From contig NZ_CP140706.1 in the NCBI RefSeq assembly GCF_034555375.1, positions 1,665,001-1,729,000 of the forward strand: DNA of 64,000 nt, given 5' to 3'. Source of the DNA: Pseudomonas sp. B33.4. Lineage in GTDB: Bacteria > Pseudomonadota > Gammaproteobacteria > Pseudomonadales > Pseudomonadaceae. Below are positions 1 through 8,843 of the stretch, piece by piece. The notes under the pieces are model-generated. The model saw nothing but the letters and a program-made list of their open reading frames with translations, was not told the DNA's origin and ran no database searches. The position numbers and the translations under genes are program-made. Within the stretch, counting starts at the first letter, position 1; each line of letters opens with the position of its first letter.

Positions 1-2124
1 CTCACCGGGGCGCAGAACGTCGGTTACTTCTTCTCGGACGGCAAACCCAATGAAGGTGACATCAACGCTGCTGACGAAGCCGCGCTGAAAAACTTCCTCG
101 ATGCCAACAACATCAAGAACTACGCGATTGGCCTGGGCAGCGGCGTGAGCAACGCCAACCTCGATCCGCTGGCCTATGACGGCATCAGCCACACCAATAC
201 CAATGCAGTGGTGGTCACCGACCTCAATCAACTCAACTCGGTGCTGTCGGGCACTGTGCAGGGCGCGCCGGTCACTGGTTCGTTGCTGGGCGAGGGCGGC
301 ACCTTCGGCGCCGATGGCGGTTTCATCAAGTCCATCGTGGTCGACGGCACCACTTACACCTACGACCCGAAAGCCCTCAGTGGCCAAGGCTCGTTGACGC
401 CAAGCGGCGGCACCAATCACGGTACTTTCAACACCGCCAACAACACGTTGAGCATCGCCACCAATAATGGCGGCACATTGGTGATCAACCTCGACAGCGG
501 CGACTACACCTACACCTCGCAGAAAACCACGGCGGTGGTGATCACCGAGAACATCGGCTTCACCGTCAGCGACAACGACGGCGACCTCGCCAGTTCGACG
601 CTGACCGTGAAAGTGATCCCCAACGCGCCGCCAGTGGCGGTGGACGATCACGTCATCACCAACGTGCTGTCGGGGAACATCGTGGTGCCGGGTGAGCTGT
701 TGCTGGCCAACGATACCGATCCGAATGGCGATACGCTTAATGCCACTCCGACTACCTTCAACACTGGTTGGATAGCGAAGGGCGCGGATTTCACCGGCAC
801 CGGCGCGATCACGTTCAACGGCAACAGCAACACCGCCGCCAACCAGACCCTGGCCGATGTGCGCAACGCGTTCGCGGCAAACACGGCAGCGATGACTGCG
901 GTGCTGGTGATCAGCGGCTACCTCGGCGCGGTGACCAACGCCAATGCCAACGATGAGGACCTGATCACGGTCAAACTGAAACAGGGCGAAACGCTGAACC
1001 TGGACCACAACCTGGCGGCCGGGCACATCACCCTGGAGTACTCGCTCAATGGCGGCGCGTTCGTGACCATTGCCGATGGCGGCACCATCACCGCCAGCGC
1101 CGATGGCACCTACCAGATCCACGTCACCAACATCGCCAATCCCAGCGGCGGCGGTAACCCCAACGCGGCGGAAAACTATCAACTGACCATGACGGTCAAC
1201 TACGCCGGGGCCCACGACATCACCCCGGACTTCCACGGCACTTACACCGCCAATGACAATCATGGCGGCAGCGACACGGCCAACGTGACCATCAGCTATC
1301 AGGACGGCCACACCCTCACCGGCACCTCGGGAGATGACGTGCTGGTTGCCGGCAGCGGCGACAACATCATCAACGCCGGCGACGGCAACGACGTGCTCAC
1401 CGCCGGTTCAGGTAACAACGAACTGCACGGCGGCGCCGGCAATGACTTGCTCTACAGCGGCCCGGGCAATGACCTGCTCGACGGCGGCGCGGGTATCGAC
1501 ACCGCCAGCTACGCCCACGCTACCGCCGGTGTAACCGTCAACCTCGGCCTGCTCGGTGCGCAAAACACCATTGGCGCCGGCACCGATACCCTGACCGGCA
1601 TCGAAAATCTGGTCGGCTCGAACTTCAACGACACCCTGACCGGCGACAACAATAACAACGTGATCAACGGTGGTCTGGGTAACGACATCCTCAACGGTGG
1701 CGGCGGTGACGACCTGTTGATCGGCGGCATGGGTAACAACACCATGACCGGTGGCTCAGGGGCCGACACCTTCCAGTGGCTCAAGGGCAACAGTGGCCAT
1801 GACCTGATCACCGACTTCACCCCCGGCACCGACAAGCTCGACCTGTCGCAACTGCTGCAAGGCGAGAACGGCACCACCGCCTCGCTGGACGACTACCTGC
1901 ACTTCACCGTCACCGGCAGCGGCGCCTCGGTGCTCACCAGCATCGACGTCAGCGCCATGGCCGGCGCCACGCCGAACCAGACCATCGACCTGGCCGGCGT
2001 CAACCTCGCCAGCCACTACGGCGTAACGCCGGGGGCGGGTGGGGTGGTTGCCGGTGGGCATGACACGGCGACGATCATCAGCGGGATGCTGAATGATCAT
2101 TCGTTGAAGGTGGATACGGTTTGA
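1..2124 (+). CDS. Large RTX adhesin, C-terminal part (5' truncated by window)
   Basis: The frame is open from base 1, so only the last 707 residues are seen. They begin inside what looks like a von Willebrand A domain (NYAIGLGSGVS), continue through Ser/Thr/Asn-rich repeat-type domains (one with the cadherin-like linker NAPPVAVDDH), and end in glycine-rich RTX nonapeptide repeats of the GGxGNDxL type (bases about 1316-1770) plus a C-terminal tail typical of type I secretion substrates. This matches LapA-like cell-surface adhesins exported by a LapBCE-type ABC system; those genes are not in the window. There are no cysteines in the visible part, as usual for such proteins. The exact adhesin (LapA, MapA or other) cannot be decided from the tail. 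Confidence 0.9.
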   Translation, partial: LTGAQNVGYFFSDGKPNEGDINAADEAALKNFLDANNIKNYAIGLGSGVSNANLDPLAYDGISHTNTNAVVVTDLNQLNSVLSGTVQGAPVTGSLLGEGGTFGADGGFIKSIVVDGTTYTYDPKALSGQGSLTPSGGTNHGTFNTANNTLSIATNNGGTLVINLDSGDYTYTSQKTTAVVITENIGFTVSDNDGDLASSTLTVKVIPNAPPVAVDDHVITNVLSGNIVVPGELLLANDTDPNGDTLNATPTTFNTGWIAKGADFTGTGAITFNGNSNTAANQTLADVRNAFAANTAAMTAVLVISGYLGAVTNANANDEDLITVKLKQGETLNLDHNLAAGHITLEYSLNGGAFVTIADGGTITASADGTYQIHVTNIANPSGGGNPNAAENYQLTMTVNYAGAHDITPDFHGTYTANDNHGGSDTANVTISYQDGHTLTGTSGDDVLVAGSGDNIINAGDGNDVLTAGSGNNELHGGAGNDLLYSGPGNDLLDGGAGIDTASYAHATAGVTVNLGLLGAQNTIGAGTDTLTGIENLVGSNFNDTLTGDNNNNVINGGLGNDILNGGGGDDLLIGGMGNNTMTGGSGADTFQWLKGNSGHDLITDFTPGTDKLDLSQLLQGENGTTASLDDYLHFTVTGSGASVLTSIDVSAMAGATPNQTIDLAGVNLASHYGVTPGAGGVVAGGHDTATIISGMLNDHSLKVDTV

Positions 2125-2143
2125 ACTGAGGGCTGAAACGACA

Positions 2144-2179
2144 AAACCCGCCGTCCCGTACAACCGGGACGGCGGGTTT
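2144..2179 (+). terminator. Intrinsic terminator after the RTX adhesin
   Basis: A perfect 15-bp inverted repeat (2144-2158 and 2165-2179) with a 6-base loop lies 20 bases after the adhesin stop. The arms are GC-rich and end in TTT on the + strand. Confidence 0.85.
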
Positions 2180-2214
2180 CTTCTGCCTGAAGACAGATGT
2201 GGCGTGTCCATCAG

Positions 2215-2310
2215 CCTTCGCGAGCAACTTAGCTCCCACAGGTCTTGAGGTTGTCACCGAGATTTGTGATCGGCGCAGATCCCTGTGGGAGCGAGCTTGC
2301 TCGCGAAGGG
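2215..2310. repeat. REP pair (inverted), fluorescens type
   Basis: Two copies of the hairpin family built on CGCGAGCAAGCTCGCTCCCA face each other; the left copy (2215-2242) is degenerate and the right copy (2281-2310) is canonical. The rest of the 328-base gap between the adhesin and ybaN (2311-2452) shows no gene or clear signal. Confidence 0.8.
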
Positions 2311-2452
2311 GCAGAAAGGGCAATCCATTGATCAACGGGTGTGCCCGATGCCTGTCTCCCCCAGTCATCGGAGCTGCCAACGTTCACTCCGAGACGAATG
2401 AGGGGGGCAGCTATACGCGGGTCGCAGACCGGGACTCTAGAACCGGCAGACC

Positions 2453-2845
2453 CTAAGGTCGCAAAGTCTTCTGCCGCAGGATATAAACCGTCACCAGCAC
2501 CGCGCTCGTCAACATGAACCCCCGCGCCCACGGCATTGGCACCAGGTAGCACGAGAACAGAATGCTCGCCCACATCAGCCCGATCGCGTAGACCTTGCCC
2601 TTGAGCGGTATGCCGTTGCCATCGAGGTAATCGCGGATCCATGGCCCGAGCCGAGGATGCTCGACCAGCCATTGATAAAAACGCGGAGAGCTGCGCGCGA
2701 AGCAGGCTGCGGCGAGCAGAAGGAAAGGGGTGGTGGGCAGGACGGGCAGGAAAATCCCGATCACCCCCAATGCCACGCTGAGCCAGCCGACGGCCAGCAG
2801 GATGTAGCGCAACATCAGGGATCGGTTGCCTATGGGATTGTCCAT
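2453..2845 (-). CDS. YbaN family (DUF454) inner membrane protein
   Basis: The 130-residue protein has the DUF454 signature: a first membrane segment rich in Gly/Leu leading into PVLPTTPFLLLAA, then a short polar part with a WL(V)EHPRLGPWI motif and two further membrane segments. Function of the family is unknown. It starts 10 bases after the stop of the UPF0149 gene on the same strand, so the two are probably co-transcribed. No strong ribosome site precedes the ATG at 2845; an internal ATG at 2815 (MLRYILLAVG) is an alternative start. Confidence 0.8.
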   Translation of the reverse strand: MDNPIGNRSLMLRYILLAVGWLSVALGVIGIFLPVLPTTPFLLLAAACFARSSPRFYQWLVEHPRLGPWIRDYLDGNGIPLKGKVYAIGLMWASILFSCYLVPMPWARGFMLTSAVLVTVYILRQKTLRP

Positions 2846-2855
2846 AGGCCGTATC

Positions 2856-3443
2856 TTAGTGGTGACGTGGCTTGAGGATGGCCGGTTTTTCGTCGGGCGC
2901 CTGGCACAGCAGATACAGCGCGGTCAGGGCTTCCGGGATCTGCACGATCATGTCGTCCATCAGGTTGGCGTCCTTGGCGATGTCTTCGAATTCCGGCTGT
3001 TCGTCGAACAGGCCCGAACCGACCATGATCGGCAGGAGCATTTCGCTGACTTCTTCTTCGGCGGTTTCGAACCAGGCCGCTTCACGCAGGAACACACCTT
3101 CCATGAAACCGATGCACCAGCCGCGCAGCTCGGAATCGTCCGGCTCGTCGCCCAGGTCCAGTTCGCATGGCAGCTCGAATTCTTCATCCGAGGCCAGTTG
3201 GCGGGCGATGTGGGCCTTGAGGCCGATCAGGGTGGCTTCGATCTCTTCGCGCTGGGCGTCGCTGCTGTAATGCGGCTCTTCGGCGAACAGGGCGTCGATC
3301 CACTCGCGATCCGGCACGTCTTCGGCGCAGATCGACAGGGCGGTCAGGTAACCGTGGGCGGCCACGTAATCCAACGCCTCGTCGTGCAGCTCGTCGGCGT
3401 CGAGAAAGACTTGCAGGCGGGTTAGTTGCTCAGCGAAGGACAT
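2856..3443 (-). CDS. UPF0149 / YecA-YgfB family protein
   Basis: A 195-residue, very acidic, mostly helical protein. The middle (RGWCIGFMEGVFLREAAW) and the repeated acidic helices fit the YgfB/YecA family; the zinc-binding SEC-C tail of true YecA is absent. The start MSFAEQLTRL at 3443 is preferred over an upstream ATG at 3539, which would add 32 residues unlike the family and overlap repeat-flanking DNA. Role unknown; it leads a probable two-gene unit with ybaN. Confidence 0.75.
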   Translation of the reverse strand: MSFAEQLTRLQVFLDADELHDEALDYVAAHGYLTALSICAEDVPDREWIDALFAEEPHYSSDAQREEIEATLIGLKAHIARQLASDEEFELPCELDLGDEPDDSELRGWCIGFMEGVFLREAAWFETAEEEVSEMLLPIMVGSGLFDEQPEFEDIAKDANLMDDMIVQIPEALTALYLLCQAPDEKPAILKPRHH

Positions 3444-3563
3444 TACGGGGCTACCTTGGGGGAATAAACAATGCGGGAATTCTAGGCCTTCTTGCGCGCT
3501 CAAGCCAGCCGCAAGGCAGATTTGCCCGCACGGACGCACGCAAATGCCGGGTAGGGCGCAAAA

Positions 3564-3657
3564 CCTGTGGGAGCGGGCTTGCCCGCGATGGCGGTGTATC
3601 AGTCGATGAAGAAGTTGTCAGCGCCGGCCTCTTCGCGGGCAAGCCCGCTCCCACAGG
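3564..3657. repeat. REP pair (inverted)
   Basis: Two oppositely oriented copies of a CTGTGGGAGCGGGCTTGCCC-type hairpin (3564-3592 and 3630-3657) sit in the 413-base gap between the UPF0149 gene and recQ. The remainder of the gap carries the presumed recQ promoter. Confidence 0.85.
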
Positions 3658-3723
3658 GTTCGGTGTGAGGTCAATTGCAGAGTGAGTCTTATCAGCGGCA
3701 CCCTGCGCAGGGAAGGCCTCGGG

Positions 3724-3729
3724 TATACT
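3724..3729 (+). promoter_or_regulatory. Possible -10 element upstream of recQ
   Basis: TATACT fits a sigma-70 -10 box, but no good -35 is seen at 16-18 bases. The 5' leader to the recQ start would be about 120 bases and contains loose inverted repeats (for example ATCCCTGC at 3743 and GCAGGGAT at 3824). Confidence 0.3.
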
Positions 3730-3856
3730 GCCGCGTTTTGCGATCCCTGCCCGCCTTGCGGCTGTCGTGCAATGCGCTCTTACGTTTTGTTTAAGCAGCC
3801 CTGGCTGTTCTGAACCAGCCTGAGCAGGGATGTATTGGTAGATTTTTGGAGTTTTT

Positions 3857-5986
3857 ATGCTCGAACAGGCTCAACGCGTCCTCAAGGACATCTTCGGCTA
3901 CGACAGTTTTCGTGGCCGTCAGGGTGCAATCATTGAGCGCGTGGCCAGCGGCGGTGATGCGCTGGTATTGATGCCTACCGGTGGCGGTAAGTCGTTGTGC
4001 TTCCAAGTGCCGGCGCTGCTGCGCGATGGCCTTGCGGTCGTGGTGTCCCCGCTGATCGCGCTGATGGACGATCAGGTTGCCACCCTTGAAGAACTGGGTG
4101 TGGCCGCCGCCGCATTGAATTCCACTTTGAGCGCCGAGCAGCAGCGTGATCTGGCGGCGCAAATCAAGCGCGGTGAAGTAAAGATGTTGTATCTGGCGCC
4201 CGAGCGTCTGGTGCAGCCGCGCATGCTGTCGTTCCTGCAAGGCTTGAACATTGCCTTGTTCGCCATTGATGAAGCGCACTGCGTATCGCAATGGGGTCAC
4301 GATTTCCGTCCGGAATACCTGCAATTGGGCCAGTTGGCCGAGCTGTTCCCCGACGTACCGCGCATTGCCCTGACGGCCACCGCCGACAAGCGTACCCGCG
4401 AAGAAATCGTCACACGCTTGCATCTGCAGAACGCCGAGCGCTTCCTGTCGAGTTTTGATCGACCGAACATTTTCTATCGCATCGTGCCCAAAGAGCAGCC
4501 GCGCAAGCAGTTGCTGGCGTTTCTGGCCGAACGCCGTAGCGACGCGGGCATTGTCTACTGCCTGTCACGCAAGAAAGTCGAAGAAGTCGCAACGTTTTTG
4601 AGCGAGCAGGGTTTCCCGGCACTGCCGTATCACGCCGGTCTGCCCAACGATCTGCGTGCCTTCAACCAGAAGCGCTTCCTCAATGAGGAAGGTCTGATCA
4701 TGGTCGCCACGGTGGCGTTCGGCATGGGCATCGACAAGCCCAACGTACGTTTTGTCGCGCACCTCGACCTGCCGAAATCCCTCGAAGCGTATTACCAGGA
4801 AACCGGTCGCGGCGGTCGTGACGGCCTGCCGGCGGATGCGTGGATGGCCTACGGTCTGCAAGACGTGGTGATGCTCAAGCAGATGCTGCAGAACTCCGAA
4901 GGCGACGAGCGGCACAAGCGTCTGGAGCAACACAAGCTCGACGCCATGCTTTCGCTGTGTGAAGAGACCCGTTGCCGTCGCCAGACTCTGCTGGCGTACT
5001 TCGATGAAGACATGCCCGAACCCTGCGGCCATTGCGACAACTGCGTCGATGGCGTGCAGACCTGGGACGCCACCGAGCCTGCACGACAGGCGTTGTCGGC
5101 GATTTTCCGCACAGGTCAGCGTTATGGCGTTGGTCATCTGGTTGATGTGCTGCTGGGCAAGGACAACGAAAAAGTCCGCAGCTTCGGTCATCAGCATCTG
5201 TCGGTGTATGGCGTCGGCAAGGCGTTGAGCGAAAGCGAGTGGCGCTCGCTGTTCCGCCAATTGGTCGCGCGCGGTCTGGCGGATGTCGACCACGAAGGTT
5301 ATGGCGGTCTGCGTCTGAATGACAGTTGCCGACCGCTGCTCAAGGGCGAAGTGAGCCTGGAGCTGCGCCGCGACCTCAAACCGCAGGTCGCCGCCAAGAG
5401 CAACAGCAAGAGCCCGGCCAGTCAGCTGGTGCGCGGCGAAGAGCGCGAACAGTGGGAAGCCTTGCGCGCGCTGCGACGCAAACTGGCCGAAGAACATGGT
5501 GTGCCGCCGTACGTCATCTTCCCCGACTCGACGCTGCTGGAAATGCTCCGCAGCCAACCGACTTCGCTGGCGGAAATGGCCCGGGTCAGCGGCGTCGGTG
5601 CGCGCAAGCTGGAGCGCTACGGCGATGCCTTCCTCGAAGTGCTTGGCGGCGAAGTCGAGGCACCGAAAGCGGTGGCCGACGTGCGCCACGAACTGATCAC
5701 CCTGGCTCGCGCGGGCATGACCCCGCTACAGATCGCCGGTCAGTTGCAGTGTTCGGAAAAGAATGTGTACACCATGCTTGCCGAGGCGATTGGCAAGCAG
5801 CAGTTGTCACTTGAGCAGGCGCTGGATTTGCCGGAAGAGTTGATGGGCGAAGTGCAGGACGCGTTCCTCGATGGCGAAGGCGAGTTGCCGTCGGTCGCCG
5901 AAGTGGCCGAGTTGTTTGCCGGGCGTGTACCGGAAGGCGTGCTGTATTGCGTGCGGGCTGCGTTGCAGTCGGAATTCGAAATGTAA
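3857..5986 (+). CDS. recQ: ATP-dependent DNA helicase RecQ
   Basis: The 709-residue protein carries the full RecQ set: Walker A (MPTGGGKSL, residues 39-47), DEAH box (138-141) followed by [13 protein letters not shown], the helicase C-terminal motif [10 protein letters not shown] (about 314-323), the zinc-binding cysteines C373, C390, C393 and C396, a winged-helix region, and a C-terminal HRDC domain (about 530-610). RecQ unwinds DNA 3'-5' in recombination repair and fork restart. The ATG at 3857 has GGAG 7 bases upstream. The protein is about 100 residues longer than E. coli RecQ; the extra part after HRDC (about 615-709) looks like a helix-turn-helix tail ([19 protein letters not shown]). 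Confidence 0.97.
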   Translation: MLEQAQRVLKDIFGYDSFRGRQGAIIERVASGGDALVLMPTGGGKSLCFQVPALLRDGLAVVVSPLIALMDDQVATLEELGVAAAALNSTLSAEQQRDLAAQIKRGEVKMLYLAPERLVQPRMLSFLQGLNIALFAIDEAHCVSQWGHDFRPEYLQLGQLAELFPDVPRIALTATADKRTREEIVTRLHLQNAERFLSSFDRPNIFYRIVPKEQPRKQLLAFLAERRSDAGIVYCLSRKKVEEVATFLSEQGFPALPYHAGLPNDLRAFNQKRFLNEEGLIMVATVAFGMGIDKPNVRFVAHLDLPKSLEAYYQETGRGGRDGLPADAWMAYGLQDVVMLKQMLQNSEGDERHKRLEQHKLDAMLSLCEETRCRRQTLLAYFDEDMPEPCGHCDNCVDGVQTWDATEPARQALSAIFRTGQRYGVGHLVDVLLGKDNEKVRSFGHQHLSVYGVGKALSESEWRSLFRQLVARGLADVDHEGYGGLRLNDSCRPLLKGEVSLELRRDLKPQVAAKSNSKSPASQLVRGEEREQWEALRALRRKLAEEHGVPPYVIFPDSTLLEMLRSQPTSLAEMARVSGVGARKLERYGDAFLEVLGGEVEAPKAVADVRHELITLARAGMTPLQIAGQLQCSEKNVYTMLAEAIGKQQLSLEQALDLPEELMGEVQDAFLDGEGELPSVAEVAELFAGRVPEGVLYCVRAALQSEFEM

Positions 5987-5997
5987 TTCGCCTGAGC

Positions 5998-6280
5998 ACC
6001 CTCACCCCAGCCCTCTCCCAGAGGGAGAGGGAGAGGTGGCCGACCGAGGTGTCTCGCGCTATACATCGACCTGAAAACCCGAGTCGATTATGGATTCAGC
6101 GCCGATCTGCCACGTCGGCGTAATTCCCAAATATCCCCCAATCAGTCCCCTCTCCCTCTGGGAGAGGGCTAGGGTGAGGGCCTTCCAATTCTGGATTCAG
6201 CAAAGCACTCCCAAGTCGCTGAATATCTAAAGCATCCCCCATTCAGTCCTCCCTTTGGGAGAGGGTCGGGTGAGGGGGCC
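5998..6280. repeat. Composite palindromic repeat, copy 1
   Basis: The 403 bases between recQ and the MarR gene are mostly repeat. Three hairpin blocks of the CCCTCTCCCTCTGGGAGAGG type (about 5999-6036, 6147-6180, 6245-6280) bracket a spacer that includes GACCTGAAAACCCGAGTCGA. An inverted, closely similar copy of the whole arrangement lies at 18449-18726. Nothing gene-like is seen inside. The AT-rich 80 bases before the MarR start (6310-6389) probably hold its promoter. Confidence 0.85.
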
Positions 6281-6389
6281 TCAAGATGTAACGATTCAGT
6301 ACAGACCGCCACTTGCCTATAACTGCAGCTCATGCTTAGCTGGCTAATAATTAGAAATTCTTTATTTTCAGTCTAACCGTGAGTGTTTT

Positions 6390-6824
6390 ATGCCGTTAAC
6401 CGATCAACACCGCTTTGGCATGCAACTGGCCCAGATGTCCCGTGGCTGGCGTGCCGAACTGGATCGACGCCTCGCCGGGTTGGGGCTTTCTCAGGCGCGC
6501 TGGCTGGTGCTGCTGCATCTGGCGCGTTTTGAAGAAGCACCGACCCAACGAGAGCTGGCGCAGAGCGTCGGCGTCGAAGGTCCGACCCTTGCGCGCTTGC
6601 TCGATAGTCTGGAAAGCCAGGGCCTGGTGCAACGCCAGTCCGTGATGGAAGACCGCCGGGCGAAAAAGATCGTCCTCTGCGCGCCAGCCCTGCCGTTGAT
6701 CGAACAAATCGAAACCATTGCCACGCAACTGCGCCACGAATTGTTCGAAGGTGTCGACGAAGCGGATTTAAAGGTGTGCATGCGGGTTCACGGGCACATT
6801 CTGGGCAACCTGGAAAAATCTTGA
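6390..6824 (+). CDS. MarR family transcriptional regulator
   Basis: A 144-residue protein with the MarR winged helix: SQARWLVLLHLARFE, the recognition region TQRELAQSVGVEGPTLARLL, and the wing with the conserved DRRAKKIVL (DRR). Such dimers usually repress stress, efflux or catabolic genes and release DNA on binding a small phenolic ligand. No divergent target gene is adjacent; the next gene downstream is the FimV-like gene on the same strand, 127 bases away. The gene order matches the recQ-marR-fimV-like-plpD order I recall from P. aeruginosa, so a local target such as the FimV-like gene is possible but unproven. Confidence 0.85.
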   Translation: MPLTDQHRFGMQLAQMSRGWRAELDRRLAGLGLSQARWLVLLHLARFEEAPTQRELAQSVGVEGPTLARLLDSLESQGLVQRQSVMEDRRAKKIVLCAPALPLIEQIETIATQLRHELFEGVDEADLKVCMRVHGHILGNLEKS

Positions 6825-6951
6825 GGCACATCCACCTGCCAGATCTTTGAGAGATCGCGCTGAGCCGACTATAAGAACTACTGGGCAATATCGTGTTCGT
6901 ACCGGATGTGCGAACGCATAGAAGTCGGTTTTGCTTATTTAAGGGATGCTC

Positions 6952-8721
6952 ATGCTCGCAAGTCGGCACGTGGTACTGCGCAGTGGCGCCAAATGGTTGC
7001 TGGTCGCTGGCATTTTCAGCTATTCGGCCGGGTCGATGGCCTTGGGGCTGGGCGATATCACTGTTCATTCAGGTCTCAACCAGCCGCTCAAGGCCGACAT
7101 CGCACTGGTCGATGTCGGTGGCCTGACGCAAAACGATCTTTCGGTGAGCCTGGCCACGGCAGACGAGTTTGCTCAGGCCGGGGTCGAACGAGTGTTTTTC
7201 CTCAACGACCTCAAGTTCGTCCCGATCCTGCACGGCAATCGCCAGATGATCCGGGTGACGTCGAGCAAACCGGTCAACGAACCCTTTGTGAATTTTCTTG
7301 TGCAGCTCAATCAGCCCAATGGCCGGTTGCTGCGTGAGTACACGGTATTGATCGATCCCCCGGGTTCACCGGGTATCGTACCGGCCACTGATGAGCCGGA
7401 TCCGCGTGCGCAATCCTCTGCGTTTCCCACCGTTGAACCTGCCGTGGCTGCACCGCAGGCGCCTCAAGCCAAGCGCGATACCGCGCCAACCCCCACGCCA
7501 GTGACTCCGCCCGCCAACGATGCACTGGCCGAGCAGTTGGCGGCCAGTGTGTTGCTGAATCAGCAATTGCAGAAGAGCGTCGACGAACTGAGCGCAAAAC
7601 TGCAGACACAGGATGTACAGATTGCCGATGGCAAAAAGCAGATCACTGACCTGCAAACACGGCTGGTCGAACTTCAGCAAGCACCGCCGCCGGCCGTGGG
7701 GACACCGGTAACAGCTCCGGCACCGGTGGTGACGCCGGTCGAATCCACGGATGAAGGCTTGAACTGGCCGTTGCTCGGTGGCTTGTTGCTGTTGCTGGGG
7801 GCATTGGCCGGGTTGTTCACACACCGTCGACGGCAACAACAACTGCAGCCAGAGGCACCGCTATTGGTGCAGAGCCATGAACCGGACATAGCCGAGGCCG
7901 AGTCTGTAGAACCGGTCAGTGTTCACGCCTCAGCCGATCACCGCGAAGAACCGGCGGCTGGCGATGTGCTGGAGGCGGTCGGCATCTATCTGGCGTACGG
8001 CCGACTGGGCGAAGCCGCCGGATTACTGCGCGATGCCTTGCACAAGGAGCCGGAGCGCACTGATATCGGTTTGCAGTTGCTTGAAGTACTGGGGCGTCAG
8101 GGTGATAGCACCGCGTATGAACAACAGGAAAGTCATTTGCGTGAGCAGGGCGTGGATACCCAGACTTTGCAGGATGTTCGCTCCCGACACCCGAAATTGC
8201 GAGGCACTGCAGCGTTGGCCGCTGTGCCGCCGATTGTGGCAGCAGCTCCTGTTGTCGCAGCTCAATCGGCGCCTGAAGCCGATTTCGAGCTGAATCTGGG
8301 CGAGCTGTCGATGGATTCCAGCTGGGATCTTGAAGACAGTCGCTCGGCCACGCCTGAACTGCTGGCTCACACCTCGGCGCTCGGCTCCGATCTGCAAGTG
8401 CTGCCTCAGGACTTTGAATTGCCGCAAGCGTCCAGCGAAGATCCTGAGCTTGAGTGGATCCCTGAACCGGACGCCGAACCGCTGGATGACGATTTTCTCA
8501 ATGAGTTTGCCGATGCCGAGCCGTCACTGGCGTTGCAACCGCTGGATTTGCAGGGACCGGAGCCGGTACACGACGAAAACTCCGGAAAGCTCGAACAGGC
8601 GCAAACGTGCATTGACGACGGTGACATCGACAGTGCGATTGCGTTGCTCAATGAGTTGCTCAAAGAGGGCGACGAACCTTTGAAGCAAACGGCGCGGACG
8701 TTGCTGGCGGGGATTCGCTGA
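6952..8721 (+). CDS. FimV/HubP-like polar landmark protein
   Basis: A 589-residue membrane protein: N-terminal signal-like segment, then the FimV N-terminal domain (LGLGDITVHSGLNQPLKADI), a Pro/Ala linker, a coiled coil (about 190-245), one membrane span (WPLLGGLLLLLGALAGLF, about residue 270) and an acidic cytoplasmic part with TPR-like helices ending in the FimV C-terminal motif (IDSAIALLNELLKEG). FimV proteins organise type IV pili, twitching and cell poles. It is shorter than P. aeruginosa FimV and I see no LysM domain, so it is a paralogue rather than FimV itself. ATG at 6952 is preferred over 6946 because AAGGG at 6941-6945 gives proper spacing only for 6952. Confidence 0.8.
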   Translation: MLASRHVVLRSGAKWLLVAGIFSYSAGSMALGLGDITVHSGLNQPLKADIALVDVGGLTQNDLSVSLATADEFAQAGVERVFFLNDLKFVPILHGNRQMIRVTSSKPVNEPFVNFLVQLNQPNGRLLREYTVLIDPPGSPGIVPATDEPDPRAQSSAFPTVEPAVAAPQAPQAKRDTAPTPTPVTPPANDALAEQLAASVLLNQQLQKSVDELSAKLQTQDVQIADGKKQITDLQTRLVELQQAPPPAVGTPVTAPAPVVTPVESTDEGLNWPLLGGLLLLLGALAGLFTHRRRQQQLQPEAPLLVQSHEPDIAEAESVEPVSVHASADHREEPAAGDVLEAVGIYLAYGRLGEAAGLLRDALHKEPERTDIGLQLLEVLGRQGDSTAYEQQESHLREQGVDTQTLQDVRSRHPKLRGTAALAAVPPIVAAAPVVAAQSAPEADFELNLGELSMDSSWDLEDSRSATPELLAHTSALGSDLQVLPQDFELPQASSEDPELEWIPEPDAEPLDDDFLNEFADAEPSLALQPLDLQGPEPVHDENSGKLEQAQTCIDDGDIDSAIALLNELLKEGDEPLKQTARTLLAGIR

Positions 8722-8750
8722 AGCCCCGATCGATTTGCGGTGGATCCTAT

Positions 8751-8827
8751 ATCGCTTTCGCGAGCAGGCTCGCTCCCACAATTGGAACGCGTTCCCCTGT
8801 AGGCCTTCGCCTGCTCGCGATAGCGAT
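8751..8827. repeat. REP pair (inverted)
   Basis: Two facing copies of the CGCGAGCAGGCTCGC hairpin family lie between the convergent FimV-like and plpD genes; the right copy is imperfect. They may also end transcription on both sides. Confidence 0.75.
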
Positions 8828-8843
8828 TTGTCAGGCGACCTGA

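Noticed and set aside
2229..2672. 147-codon - strand frame overlapping ybaN and a REP pair
   Set aside because: Runs through repeat DNA and is out of frame with the clear YbaN protein.
4565..5689. 374-codon open frame on the - strand opposite recQ
   Set aside because: Lies fully inside the well-supported recQ and has the Gln/His/Arg-rich composition typical of the complement of GC-rich coding DNA.
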